64,000 nt of DNA from Campylobacter sp. MIT 97-5078. Lineage in GTDB: Bacteria; Campylobacterota; Campylobacteria; Campylobacterales; Campylobacteraceae. Positions 36,364 through 47,017 of this stretch are shown in pieces. Made by a program: the position numbers and the translations under genes. How positions within the stretch are numbered: position 1 is the stretch's first letter; the number at the start of each line of letters is the position of its first letter. The stretch spans positions 124,001 through 188,000 of the forward strand of contig NZ_QHLK01000001.1 in assembly GCF_006864455.1 (NCBI RefSeq), given 5' to 3'. The notes below the pieces were generated by a model, which saw only the letters and a list, made by a program, of their open reading frames with translations, had not been told where the DNA came from and made no database searches.

Positions 36364-37045
36364 AATAATCCCTTACTTCTCTTTCAAAGAAATTAAAAAA
36401 GTTTTTTTTGTAATTACTTACCCTTGAATAAAAAGGCTTTTGAGGAGCTAAAGAATGTGTAGCAAAGTCTTGCTTAAACAACAAAGTAAAACTCGCACAA
36501 TCCACAAAAGCAAGCTCGTTTTCAAGAGCAAAAATCACTAAGCCAAGTGCATTACTTGAACAAAAAGCTTGAAAATTTTCTTGTTTAGGACTAAGCCTAA
36601 AATCCTTAATCATCATCGCACCAAAAACATCAGGATGGATAAAATAAAAATTTCTTAAACTCTGTGTAATATGTGTGTAATTTTCCTCATCTGGGGCTAT
36701 AAGCAAAGCTCTATCATATAAAAAATTAACAATTACTTCATCGCCAACCTCAGGCACGACATCAAGCACAGGCAAAGCCTTTTGCTCTAAATTTGTAAAG
36801 GCTTCAAGTTTAAGTTTGGCTAAACCTTCTCTTTTTTCGACAACACTTGCCCTTGCGATGATAGATTTTACACTTTTAAAATGCTTGATTATCACTGCGT
36901 TTGCATTTAAAATAATTTTTTCATTATCATTAATATAAATGAAATTATCCTCGATCTTAGCGATATTTGAATGCAAAGGAGCAAAATCAAAAGCATATAA
37001 AGATATATGTATAAAAAAACAACACAAAAGGATTTTTTTAAACAA
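36323..37045 (-). CDS. Exported hypothetical protein (240 aa), TTG start
   Basis: A periplasmic or membrane-anchored protein with a hydrophobic signal (FKKILLCCFFIHISLYAF) followed by a soluble beta-rich domain of about 210 residues. I chose the TTG at 37045 because AAGGAG precedes it by 7 bp and the signal peptide follows at once. The frame is open further upstream to 37282, but that part overlaps the divergent M23 peptidase and is lysine/phenylalanine junk. C. jejuni has a similar exported gene between glcD and an M23 peptidase. The role is unknown; the neighbour suggests envelope assembly. Confidence 0.75.
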   Translation of the reverse strand: MFKKILLCCFFIHISLYAFDFAPLHSNIAKIEDNFIYINDNEKIILNANAVIIKHFKSVKSIIARASVVEKREGLAKLKLEAFTNLEQKALPVLDVVPEVGDEVIVNFLYDRALLIAPDEENYTHITQSLRNFYFIHPDVFGAMMIKDFRLSPKQENFQAFCSSNALGLVIFALENELAFVDCASFTLLFKQDFATHSLAPQKPFYSRVSNYKKNFFNFFEREVRDYYEYYTTLTNSSSK

Positions 37046-37169
37046 ACTTTTCTCCTTATTTTTTAACAAAGTTTTATTATATTCTTTTTTTCTTACAAAA
37101 TTGTAAGAAAAATAAAGTAAAATACTTTTTCTTATTTTGAAAATAAAGTATGAATGAAGGTTTGATTTG

Positions 37170-38339
37170 ATGAAAAAACTACTTGTGCTGTGTATTTTTT
37201 GCTTGCAAGTTTTTGCTGTTTCAAGTATAGAAGAAAGAGAATGGGCAAAAAATGAATTCTTTTTAACTTTTTTAGAAAACAATAATCTCCCTCTTTCTTT
37301 GTATTGGAATTTAGATCCTCAAGATAGAGAGCTTGCTTCAGAGATCAAAGAAGGCGAAAGGTTTCAAATCCTTTGGGATAACAATACAAACACAATCGAG
37401 CAAATTTTAATACCGATCAATGGCTCTGATTTACAACTTCACATCTATAAAAACTTGCAAGGCGAATACACACTGACTTATTCGCCTATCTCTTATGAAA
37501 CTCAAACACGAATTTTACGACTTAATGTGCAAAATTCAGCCTATCAAGATGTCGAGCAAGCTACAGGCTCAACGCCACTTGCTCGTGCTATGCGAAATGC
37601 TTTTGGCGGCAGCATTGATTTTAAGGCTATGCAAAAAGGCGATGAAGTTGTTTTAATCTATGAGCGAAAAGAAAGAATGGGCGAGCGTTTTGGCGATATA
37701 CTCATCAAAATGGCGAGCGTTGAAGTAAATAAAAAAGCAAGAAAGGTATATTTTTATAAAGATAGCTTTTATGATAGCAATGGCAAGGAAATGGAATCTT
37801 TTTTATTGACTTCTCCAGTTAATGCAATAAGGATAAGTTCTTATTTTACAAGAGCGAGGTATCATCCTATCTTAAAGCGGTATAGAGCACACTTAGGGGT
37901 TGATTATGCAGCACCTACTGGCACGCCGGTAAGAAGTGCTGGAGCTGGAGTGGTAAGCTTTGTAGGAACAAAAGGAGGCTATGGCAAAACCGTTCAAATT
38001 CAGCACAGCTCAGGATACAGCACTCTTTATGCACATTTAAGCCGTTTTGCAGCCATCAAAAAAGGGCAAAAAATCTCTCAAGGACAAACTATCGCTTATG
38101 TAGGCTCAACAGGAATGAGCACAGGACCTCATTTACACTTTGGTTTATATCTTAATAACCAAGCCATTAATCCACTCTCAATTGTAAAAATCACCAAATC
38201 AGAACTCAAGGGCAAGGATAAGCAAGATTTTCAAAATGTGATACTTAAGTATGAAAAAGAGCTTCAAAGCTTTATTGACAGCAACGGCACCAATCCACCA
38301 AAAGAACCACCAAGATTTGAACGATATGTCGAGTTTTAG
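37170..38339 (+). CDS. M23 family zinc endopeptidase (murein hydrolase)
   Basis: A 389-aa exported peptidase with a signal peptide (MKKLLVLCIFCLQVFAV). The N-terminal two thirds hold beta-rich domains. The C-terminal LytM domain has the zinc site HLGVDYAAPTGTPV and the HLHFG motif in GPHLHFGLYL, with YAHLSRFA between. It cuts peptide crosslinks of peptidoglycan. In epsilonproteobacteria such enzymes shape the helical cell; here the exact role is open. Start is ATG 37170; the in-frame TTG before it is ignored. Confidence 0.92.
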   Translation: MKKLLVLCIFCLQVFAVSSIEEREWAKNEFFLTFLENNNLPLSLYWNLDPQDRELASEIKEGERFQILWDNNTNTIEQILIPINGSDLQLHIYKNLQGEYTLTYSPISYETQTRILRLNVQNSAYQDVEQATGSTPLARAMRNAFGGSIDFKAMQKGDEVVLIYERKERMGERFGDILIKMASVEVNKKARKVYFYKDSFYDSNGKEMESFLLTSPVNAIRISSYFTRARYHPILKRYRAHLGVDYAAPTGTPVRSAGAGVVSFVGTKGGYGKTVQIQHSSGYSTLYAHLSRFAAIKKGQKISQGQTIAYVGSTGMSTGPHLHFGLYLNNQAINPLSIVKITKSELKGKDKQDFQNVILKYEKELQSFIDSNGTNPPKEPPRFERYVEF

Positions 38340-38390
38340 CAAAAATCACCCTCTTTTTGCTAAAATTGCCTTGCCCGTTTTATTACCTGA

Positions 38391-39356
38391 TCAAATCCAA
38401 CCTTTCTTTTTAAAGAATACAACAGGCAAAATCACAGAAGCTACCATTAAAGTTACCACTATAGGATAGCCAAAAGTCCAGTTTAATTCCGGCATAAATT
38501 TAAAATTCATACCATAAATCGTGCCTATAAGTGTTGCTGGCATCATTGCCACCGTTGCAACCGTGAAAAGTTTGATCGTTTTGTTTTGTTCTATATTGAT
38601 TTGATTAGCAAAGATAGTTTGGATATTATCAAGAATATTCAGCTGAGAAACATCAAATTCTACAAGTGAATTTAAGTCTTTAAGCACTATGGTTAAATTT
38701 TGCTTAATGTCCTTATCAATCTTATCGCTTTTTATCAAAGAAGTCATTGCCCTTCTTTTATCAAAAAGCGAATCTCTCACACGCATATTCAACTCTTGCA
38801 AATTTGAGATGGATTTTAAAATCCTATCATACACAAGCTCATTTTTTCGCTCTAATACTTCTATCCTTAGCTTTCTTGCTTCTCTGTCTATCCATTCTAA
38901 AATATCAGCGTCCTTTTCTACACGCACTTCAAACATCTTATCAATAACATCAAAGCCATCTTCAAAATTCTTTGGACTTGCTAAAATTCTTGCTTCAATC
39001 TCTTCAAAAATCGCAAATTCTTTATATCTTAAAGTAAATAAGATATTTTGAGAGAGCAAAAAGGTTAGAGTTTCATTTGTTAAAGAAAGCTCGTCCATAC
39101 TCGTGCGGATAAGAAAGTGAGTATTAATCGTAATGCTGGTGTTATCTTCCCAATATCTCGCACTTAGTTCGATCTCTTCTCGCTCTTCTTGAGTTGGAAT
39201 TTCAAGATTATATAATTTTGAGACAAAATTAATTTCCTCAGCACTCGGATGCAACAAATCAAGCCACAAGATATTTTCAGGCAAAACATTTGTTTGCATA
39301 TCAAAACGAAGCTTTTGGACAAGTTTATTGTTTGTTTTTGTGTAAATACTTAACAC
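38391..39356 (-). CDS. corA: CorA magnesium/cobalt transporter
   Basis: A 321-aa channel protein with a long cytosolic funnel (about 1-260) and two C-terminal membrane helices. The selectivity signature YGMNF is at residue ~285, followed by the typical loop MPELNW and the basic KKKGWI end. It forms pentamers that import Mg2+. Its start is 1 bp after the stop of the small membrane gene upstream, so both share a transcript. Confidence 0.95.
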   Translation of the reverse strand: MLSIYTKTNNKLVQKLRFDMQTNVLPENILWLDLLHPSAEEINFVSKLYNLEIPTQEEREEIELSARYWEDNTSITINTHFLIRTSMDELSLTNETLTFLLSQNILFTLRYKEFAIFEEIEARILASPKNFEDGFDVIDKMFEVRVEKDADILEWIDREARKLRIEVLERKNELVYDRILKSISNLQELNMRVRDSLFDKRRAMTSLIKSDKIDKDIKQNLTIVLKDLNSLVEFDVSQLNILDNIQTIFANQINIEQNKTIKLFTVATVAMMPATLIGTIYGMNFKFMPELNWTFGYPIVVTLMVASVILPVVFFKKKGWI

Positions 39357-39357
39357 C

Positions 39358-39561
39358 TTACTCTCCTTTGGCTTTTTTTTCTTTATCGATATAAAGAGCA
39401 GCTAAAAAAGCAATCAAAATGACATGGGGCAAGCTTATTAAGACAGCTCTTACTAACTCGCCCGCAAAGGCTCTGTGGATACAAAATTGATTGATAATAA
39501 GCACAACAAAAAAGCATTTGCAAAAGAGTAATATAAATTTTTTATTACAATACGTTTTCAT
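39358..39561 (-). CDS. Small membrane protein upstream of corA
   Basis: A 67-aa protein with two hydrophobic helices (residues ~9-30 and 37-58), separated by [15 protein letters not shown] and ending in a charged KEKKAKGE tail. The layout matches small inner-membrane proteins of no known function. It is immediately upstream of corA (1 bp gap) and may be an accessory part, but nothing proves it. Confidence 0.65.
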   Translation of the reverse strand: MKTYCNKKFILLFCKCFFVVLIINQFCIHRAFAGELVRAVLISLPHVILIAFLAALYIDKEKKAKGE

Positions 39562-39628
39562 TTGCTTTCACCTTTTTTATATCATTTATTTTAACTCATT
39601 AAGGCTTATTTTAGTTTTAAATTTATAC

Positions 39629-39650
39629 AAGCCTAGTTTGTGCTAGGCTT
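39629..39650. terminator. Terminator after the AsmA-like gene
   Basis: A perfect 8-bp stem AAGCCTAG / CTAGGCTT with a 6-nt loop lies about 10 bp past the AsmA-like stop on the minus strand. Confidence 0.7.
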
Positions 39651-39659
39651 GATTTATGG

Positions 39660-41978
39660 CTAAAATAATTTATCCAAAAGCTTGTTAAGTTCTTTTGCAC
39701 CTTTTTCTTTAACCTTATCATCGATAAATTTATCAGCTGCTGATTTAAGCACGCTTCCTAAATCTATATTTATGCTTGGTTTATCGCTTGTGCCTTTGAT
39801 CGTGCCTTTAAAGCTTGCTTTATCTACACTTAGGGTAAGGGGGAGGTTTAAAGTGCTTGTTTTGGAATTGATTGTGCCATTATTAATGGCTATGCTTACA
39901 CGAGGCGATTTCATATTGAGATTTAAGCCAATTTGGTTTGCACTAAGTTTTGCATCTAGCTTTGCTTCACTGAACGAATCCTTTGTCAAATCGCTTTTAG
40001 TTAGCGTTGCTATAGTCTTTACTAAGCCTACATTTTTTAATTTACCATTGTTTAAATTTGCATTTGCGTTTCCGCTTGAACTTGCAAGATTATAATCCAC
40101 ATCAACACTTGCTTTTCCTTCATAATAATCAGGCAAATCAAGTCCCTTCATCAAGCTAGAAAAATCAACACTAGCTATATTCGCTTTAAAAGCATTGTTT
40201 ATAAGGCTAGCATTGAGCTTTCCTTGATAGAGGTTTTCGCTGTTAATATTTGCTTTTATGCTTTTATCAAAGTCTAAATTCCCAGTAAATACAGCCTTTC
40301 CACTCAATTTTCTCTCTGCTAAAAAGCCTAGTTTTGAAAAATCATAGGCATTGAGTTTAAAACTTGAGTTTAAGAGCATTTTATTAAGATCAAAAGAGCC
40401 TTTAAAACTTTCTAAATTAGCTAAATCACTCTTAAAAACGAGATCAAAGCCAGCTACACTATCTTTAATATCACCTTTTAAATCAAGATTAAATTGAGTA
40501 TTTGCAGGAAAAGCTTTACCAAGCATAGCACTTAAAGCTTTTGCCCCAAAAGTTCCACTACTTTTTGCCTCATATGAACCATCTAACTTTGTAAAATCAA
40601 GAGAGCTTAAATGAGCCTTTGCATCTAAGTTTGCATTTACGTAACTTGGCTGAGCTACTATGGCTAGAACTTTGCTTAGATCAAGCTTATTTATGCTTAG
40701 ATCAAGACTTTTGCCATTTGAGCTTGCGTTAATAGTGCCTCCAGCTACATTTGCATCAGCTTTTAAGCTTTTAATGACAGAGCCGAGTAAATTCGCACTC
40801 GCACTTAAGCTTACACTACCTTGCAAGTTTTGTCCAGCTATGCTTTTAAACTCATTTAAATCATCAATTTTTGCTTCAGTATCTAGGCTTAATTCTTGCG
40901 TTTTCATATCATAAAAACCTTGTAATTTTGATACATTAGCTAGGTTTGATTTTAAAGTTGCATTGTAATTAATCTTTGATCCTTCGCCTTTAGCGTTAGC
41001 ATTAAGATGAAGAAGGCTAAGATTTAAATTTGCAAACTTGATGCCTTTTCCTACGAGTTTGGCTTGAAGCTCTTGAAGCAAACTTGGTGAATTAAGATCA
41101 ATGCTTGCATTGCCACCAAGATTTAAATTCCCGCTTGCTTTTGAGCCTATGAGCTTTTCAAGTTTGCTTAAATCAGGCACTAAAAGAGTATAATCCGTAT
41201 CTAAAACACTATTTGCGAGGTTAAAATGCGTTTCATCAGTTTTCAAGCTCATATAAGAAGTTAAAGTCTCGCTTTTTGCGTTAATATCTTGATCTTTTAT
41301 AAAGATAGTGATGTTTGAGCTTAAATTTGACTGCGGTAAGGAAAGATTAAAATCTCTTTGAAGTAAATCATAGTTGATAGAGTTTGTAGCAAGATTTATG
41401 AAGGCATTGCCATCAGGTTTTAAATCTTTTGCTGCTATATCAGCGTTTATATTGATATTCCCTTTGACATAATTTGGTTTTGAAAACAAGCTTAAAAGCT
41501 CTTCTATCTTAATACCATTTGCACTCAATTTTAATTCTAAAGGAGAATAGTCAAGCAAGTGTGCATTTAAAGCCACATTTGAGCCAAATAAAGCCCCATT
41601 TCCGCTAACATTAAAATCACTTGCCTTGCCTGCTATCTTGCCACCGAAATTAAGATTATCTTTTAAATTCAAGTTCATTTTTTGAGCATAGTTTTTATCA
41701 AGACTTAAAAGATAGTCTAAATCAAAGCCTAAGCTAAAAAGACTAAGATTACCCTCTACCTTTAATTGAGCCATATTTGCTATATCAAGAGCAACATCAA
41801 GACTTGAAAAACGCAGTTTAAATGTAGATAAATTAGCATCTAAACCACTCAAGGTTTTAATCTTATCCTCAGCATAAGAGGCAACGATTTTATTTCCAAA
41901 AGAGGTAAATAAAATCACATACAAAGCTATGAGAATCACAGCCAACACAACCCCTATAATATAGAGAACTTTTTTCAT
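39660..41978 (-). CDS. AsmA-like envelope protein
   Basis: A 772-aa protein anchored by one N-terminal helix (VLYIIGVVLAVILIALYVIL). The rest is a long run of repeated beta strands rich in Asn, Leu, Ser and Lys, with phrases such as LNLKDNLNFGGKIAGKASDF and SVDVDYNLASSSGNA, and ends with an amphipathic charged helix. This is the pattern of AsmA/YhdP-like proteins, thought to bridge the periplasm and move or sort phospholipids to the outer membrane. It is upstream and divergent from groES. Confidence 0.85.
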   Translation of the reverse strand: MKKVLYIIGVVLAVILIALYVILFTSFGNKIVASYAEDKIKTLSGLDANLSTFKLRFSSLDVALDIANMAQLKVEGNLSLFSLGFDLDYLLSLDKNYAQKMNLNLKDNLNFGGKIAGKASDFNVSGNGALFGSNVALNAHLLDYSPLELKLSANGIKIEELLSLFSKPNYVKGNININADIAAKDLKPDGNAFINLATNSINYDLLQRDFNLSLPQSNLSSNITIFIKDQDINAKSETLTSYMSLKTDETHFNLANSVLDTDYTLLVPDLSKLEKLIGSKASGNLNLGGNASIDLNSPSLLQELQAKLVGKGIKFANLNLSLLHLNANAKGEGSKINYNATLKSNLANVSKLQGFYDMKTQELSLDTEAKIDDLNEFKSIAGQNLQGSVSLSASANLLGSVIKSLKADANVAGGTINASSNGKSLDLSINKLDLSKVLAIVAQPSYVNANLDAKAHLSSLDFTKLDGSYEAKSSGTFGAKALSAMLGKAFPANTQFNLDLKGDIKDSVAGFDLVFKSDLANLESFKGSFDLNKMLLNSSFKLNAYDFSKLGFLAERKLSGKAVFTGNLDFDKSIKANINSENLYQGKLNASLINNAFKANIASVDFSSLMKGLDLPDYYEGKASVDVDYNLASSSGNANANLNNGKLKNVGLVKTIATLTKSDLTKDSFSEAKLDAKLSANQIGLNLNMKSPRVSIAINNGTINSKTSTLNLPLTLSVDKASFKGTIKGTSDKPSINIDLGSVLKSAADKFIDDKVKEKGAKELNKLLDKLF

Positions 41979-42059
41979 TTTATCCCATCCTTAAAAGTTT
42001 TTTATAAATAAACTTTAGTCAATTAAACTAAAGCTTATTGATTTTTTTTATATAAGGTA

Positions 42060-42088
42060 TTGACAAAATTCATTTTTTATCGTATAAT
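42060..42088 (+). promoter_or_regulatory. Consensus sigma-70 promoter of groESL
   Basis: TTGACA at 42060-42065 and TATAAT at 42083-42088 are both perfect consensus with a 17-bp spacer. This is exceptional for Campylobacter, where -35 boxes are usually missing, and fits very high expression. Confidence 0.9.
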
Positions 42089-42089
42089 C

Positions 42090-42116
42090 ACAGCACTCAA
42101 ATATAAAGAGTGCTAA
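42090..42116 (+). promoter_or_regulatory. CIRCE operator (HrcA binding site)
   Basis: AGCACTC - 9 bp - GAGTGCTAA is the conserved CIRCE inverted repeat, immediately downstream of the -10 box. HrcA bound here blocks transcription; heat releases it. hrcA itself is not in the window. Confidence 0.95.
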
Positions 42117-42153
42117 AAAATAGCAACAATTTACAAAGAGAAAGGATTACACA

Positions 42154-42414
42154 ATGAATTTTCAACCTTTAGGCAAACGCGTCCTTGTTAAACGCGTGGA
42201 AGAAACCAATACAACAGCTTCTGGTATAATTATACCAGATAATGCCAAAGAAAAACCTTTAATGGGAGAAATTATCGCAGTAAGTCAAGAGCTTAGCGAT
42301 GTTAAAACTGGCGATAAAGTGCTTTTTGCTAAATATGGGGGCACAGAAGTAAAACTTGGCACAGAAGAATACCTTGTGCTTAACATCGATGATGTTTTAG
42401 GTATAGTAAAATAA
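42154..42414 (+). CDS. groES: Co-chaperonin GroES
   Basis: An 86-aa cap of the GroEL folding chamber. The start [14 protein letters not shown], the mobile loop [16 protein letters not shown] and the end [14 protein letters not shown] are diagnostic. Good AAAGGA ribosome site. It lies 22 bp before groEL under the CIRCE-controlled promoter. Confidence 0.99.
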   Translation: MNFQPLGKRVLVKRVEETNTTASGIIIPDNAKEKPLMGEIIAVSQELSDVKTGDKVLFAKYGGTEVKLGTEEYLVLNIDDVLGIVK

Positions 42415-42433
42415 ATTTTTAGAAAAAGGATAA

Positions 42434-44074
<1,641 letters not shown>

Positions 44075-44093
44075 GTCGCCCTTCTTTTGTCAA

Positions 44094-44124
44094 ACTTTGT
44101 CTTGCACTCTTTGCAAGACAAAGT
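44094..44124 (+). terminator. Terminator of groESL
   Basis: A perfect 13-bp stem, ACTTTGTCTTGCA / TGCAAGACAAAGT, with a 5-nt loop, 19 bp after the groEL stop. The T-tract after it is short. Confidence 0.85.
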
Positions 44125-44235
44125 GGATTTCTAGCTTCTTCAAATTCTAAAAACCACCTTATTTTTTCATCGTTTCTTATCTTTTGTCATCAAAAAATCA
44201 ATTTTTTTAAATAAAAAAGTCAATTTTTGTTTGTT

Positions 44236-44251
44236 TTGGAATGAAAATTGC
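44236..44251 (+). promoter_or_regulatory. Sigma-54 promoter of the EF-hand-like gene
   Basis: TTGGAATGAAAATTGC followed by TTTT matches the Campylobacter RpoN consensus: GG and GC are 10 bp apart and TTGCTTTT is intact. It lies 54 bp before the ATG at 44305. Confidence 0.88.
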
Positions 44252-44304
44252 TTTTCGCAAAATGAAGTATAGATTGAGGGAAATTCAAAAAAAAGGATTT
44301 CTAA

Positions 44305-45468
44305 ATGAGTAGTATTTTTTCAAATGATACAAACGCTCTTTTTGGGTATGAAAGCCTGCTTGCTCGTATGCAAAAAAGCCTACAAACGACTGGTAATACA
44401 AGCTTTAGTGATTGTGTAAAAAACGCAAGTCTTTCTAGTGTGCTTAACGAAAATTTAAGCATAAATGAAAATATAAACTTTGGGCTAGGAGATTTTACAA
44501 TAGTTTGTAGCAAACAAGGAGCGTTTTTAAATGTAATAAATGGTATTGAAACTGAACGCACAAGCATAACTACTTCAACCCTACTTTCTCAAACTCAAAC
44601 TAATCTGTTCCAAAATACCTATAAGGTTGAATTCAATAGTATAGAAAAAGAGCAATTTGAAGCCATAGCCAATGCTTTAAAAGCTGATGAAAGACTTTTA
44701 GAACAAAACAATGCTTTAGGATTAGAACCTGTCTTTTTTAGAGATAGTTCAAGTTTGGAATTTAGCCAAAAAGCTCTCAGCAAAGAAAGTCTAAATGCCC
44801 TTAAAGAACAATTTGGAGAAGAAAGTGTCTATAGAAGAAAAGATGGGGTATATGTCTTAAATGCTGAAGCTGAAAAATTTGTAAGTGGTTGGAGCAAAGC
44901 TTTAGACAAAGCAAATGAAAAGAACCAAACAAATACTAGTCTTGATGAGCTTATACAAAAAGATAAAGACTTTAGTTCTCATCTTGATGAAAGCGAGCTT
45001 GACTCAAGCTTCACTCTTATGACGACAACAACGATTGTCGAGCAAATTACTTGGATAAGTGCTTTAGTCGTTAAGCTTTTTGATCTAAACAAAAACGATT
45101 TTTTATCTTTGCAAGAGTATATGAATACTAGATTTAATAATTTTGATATTTTTGCTCGTAATTTTATCTCTGAAAATTTAGAAGGCTTATTTGAAAACAA
45201 AAATGAAAGTATAAACGAGCAAAACTCAAATGTAGAAGATAAAAACTCAAACGAAGATAAAACAAAGAAATTTGCAAATTTTTTCGAAAATAATTTTATG
45301 AAAATAAGTCAGTATTTTACAAATTCATCACTTTCAAGCTCAAGCTTTGCTTCTTTAAGTTCTGTCGTATTTGATATGGCTCAAACCTTGTATAATCAAA
45401 GCCTAGCAAATGCTGATCTTAAACAAGACAGCTTAGCAAGCTCAAATCAAAGCGAACTAAAAGCTTAG
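44305..45468 (+). CDS. Orphan sigma-54-controlled protein with EF-hand-like loop
   Basis: A 387-aa soluble protein without a Sec signal, of unknown function. The start (MSSIFSNDTNALFGYESLLA) is Ser/Asn-rich and amphipathic, like type III exported proteins. Residues 260-271, DLNKNDFLSLQE, fit an EF-hand loop: acidic or Asn ligands at positions 1, 3 and 5, Ser at 9 and Glu at 12, just after a hydrophobic helix (ITWISALVVKLF). The C-terminus is low-complexity and Asn/Ser-rich. Its sigma-54 promoter puts it in the flagellar regulon, so it may be a flagellar or flagellum-secreted protein. C. jejuni has no gene I recall at this position. Confidence 0.7.
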   Translation: MSSIFSNDTNALFGYESLLARMQKSLQTTGNTSFSDCVKNASLSSVLNENLSINENINFGLGDFTIVCSKQGAFLNVINGIETERTSITTSTLLSQTQTNLFQNTYKVEFNSIEKEQFEAIANALKADERLLEQNNALGLEPVFFRDSSSLEFSQKALSKESLNALKEQFGEESVYRRKDGVYVLNAEAEKFVSGWSKALDKANEKNQTNTSLDELIQKDKDFSSHLDESELDSSFTLMTTTTIVEQITWISALVVKLFDLNKNDFLSLQEYMNTRFNNFDIFARNFISENLEGLFENKNESINEQNSNVEDKNSNEDKTKKFANFFENNFMKISQYFTNSSLSSSSFASLSSVVFDMAQTLYNQSLANADLKQDSLASSNQSELKA

Positions 45469-45507
45469 CCAATATTAACTCTACAAATTAGAGCCATAAA
45501 AGCTTTA

Positions 45508-45544
45508 ATCCTTGTTCTGCAAAACTCTATGCAAGAGCAAGGAT
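45508..45544 (+). terminator. Hairpin after the sigma-54 orphan gene
   Basis: ATCCTTG-TTC-TGCA and TGCAAGAGCAAGGAT pair over about 13 positions with a G-U pair and a bulge. It lies 40 bp after the stop. Confidence 0.6.
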
Positions 45545-45700
45545 AGCTTAAAAATAAGTTTTGATACCTTACCCTAAAAAAATTACATTTTTCAAACATA
45601 GCTCTTTGATAAAGTCAAAATAAAGCTTATTTGTGTTTAAAAACTTAACATTTAGGTGTATAAAAGTATTTAAAATAGAATAATATTTTTAAAAATAAGC

Positions 45701-45706
45701 TATAAT
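45701..45706 (+). promoter_or_regulatory. -10 box of the NADH dehydrogenase gene
   Basis: TATAAT in AAGCTATAATCAA lies 40 bp before the start at 45746. Confidence 0.5.
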
Positions 45707-45745
45707 CAAATAAGCAAAATTTACACTCAACACAAAGGAAAATGA

Positions 45746-47017
45746 ATGCAAAAAGCCACAAGTTGCCAACTTAAAGATTTAGAAGAATTCAAACTCCCTC
45801 AAAACCCAAAAATTCTTATCATAGGAGGAGGCTACGGAGGCTTAAAAGCTGCACTTGGGCTTCAAAAACTCGTTTCTTTTTCATCAAATAATACGCCTGA
45901 AATCACTTTGATCAGCAAGCACGATTATCATTACCAAACTACACTCTTACATAAAGTTGCCATAGGCACGCTTTCGCCACGAAAGGCAAGAATTTATTAC
46001 CGCAAAATTTTAGATCCAAAAAAAGTGCGTTTTATCAAAGATAAAATCATCAATCTTAGCCCAAATGAACGCTGTGTGTATGGAAATGGAGGCAGATACG
46101 ATTATGATGTTTTAGTCATTGCACTTGGTTTTAAACCAGATAGCTTTGGTATAAAAGGCGTGAAAGAATATAGCTTTAAACTATCCTCGCTAAATAGAGC
46201 CCTAAAGCTTTCTCAACACATAGAAAATAAATTCAAAGATTATGTACATAGCAAAAATCCTGACGATCTTAGCATTATTGTTTGCGGAACTGGTTTTACA
46301 AGCATTGAATTTGCAGCTGAACTTGCTTCGCAGATCGAAGAGTTATGCCTTATTTGTGGCATTGATAAAAAAATACCTAAAATCACTTGTATAGGAAGAA
46401 GCGATCGAATTTTACCTGTTTTTGATACAAAGCTGAGCCAAAAAGCTGTCAAAAAGCTTGAAAATATGGGTGTAAAACTTATCACAAAAGGCAATGTCAA
46501 AGAAGTTTGCAAAAATGGCGTTATCATAGAAAGAAATGGCAAAGATGAATTTATCAAAGCAAATACCATTCTTTGGGGAGCTGGGGTAAAGGGAAGTGAT
46601 ATCATAGAAAAATCAAGCATACCAAATAGAAAAGGTAGGATAGAAGTTGATAGACAACTTCGTTGTTTTGATTATCCTGAAATTTTTGTTGTAGGAGATA
46701 GTGCATATCCTACAACAAAAGACGCTATTCACGCACCAACAGCCCAACTTTCAGCACAAATGGGAGACTTTGTAGCTCGTATGCTTAGCCAAAAACTCAA
46801 AGGCAAAAGCTTCACAGAAAGTTTTTCTTTCAAGCACAGGGGCACAGTGTGTTCTATAGGGCATACCGATGGCGTTGGTATAGTGTATGGCAAGAATGTA
46901 TCTGGAGAAATTGCTGCTTTTATGAAAAATACCATAGAAAATCGCTGGCTTTTTTCTTTAGGAGGCTTTCCTATGGTGTTTAAAAAAGGACAATTCCGCT
47001 ACCGAAGCAGTAATTAA
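45746..47017 (+). CDS. Type II NADH:quinone oxidoreductase-like flavoprotein
   Basis: A 423-aa FAD/NAD protein. The FAD loop is ILIIGGGYGGLKAALGLQKL (near residue 25). The second nucleotide-binding region is LSIIVCGTGFTSIEFAAELASQ (near 172). A conserved GWG-like TILWGAGVKGS segment and IFVVGDSAYP (FAD ribityl/diphosphate) follow. The overall layout is that of single-subunit NDH-2. It would pass electrons from NADH to quinone at the membrane without pumping protons. Campylobacter complex I uses a flavodoxin-linked form, so an extra NDH-2 would matter. Its stop overlaps the convergent capA-like gene by 4 bp. Confidence 0.85.
   Translation: MQKATSCQLKDLEEFKLPQNPKILIIGGGYGGLKAALGLQKLVSFSSNNTPEITLISKHDYHYQTTLLHKVAIGTLSPRKARIYYRKILDPKKVRFIKDKIINLSPNERCVYGNGGRYDYDVLVIALGFKPDSFGIKGVKEYSFKLSSLNRALKLSQHIENKFKDYVHSKNPDDLSIIVCGTGFTSIEFAAELASQIEELCLICGIDKKIPKITCIGRSDRILPVFDTKLSQKAVKKLENMGVKLITKGNVKEVCKNGVIIERNGKDEFIKANTILWGAGVKGSDIIEKSSIPNRKGRIEVDRQLRCFDYPEIFVVGDSAYPTTKDAIHAPTAQLSAQMGDFVARMLSQKLKGKSFTESFSFKHRGTVCSIGHTDGVGIVYGKNVSGEIAAFMKNTIENRWLFSLGGFPMVFKKGQFRYRSSN

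Noticed and set aside
36323-37282. A longer 319-codon version of the exported protein
   Set aside because: The extra N-terminus overlaps the divergent M23 peptidase and lacks a ribosome site, whereas the TTG at 37045 has AAGGAG and an immediate signal peptide.
39682-40095. A 137-codon plus-strand frame within the AsmA-like gene
   Set aside because: Repetitive codon use of the AsmA-like gene keeps the opposite strand open; no independent evidence of coding.
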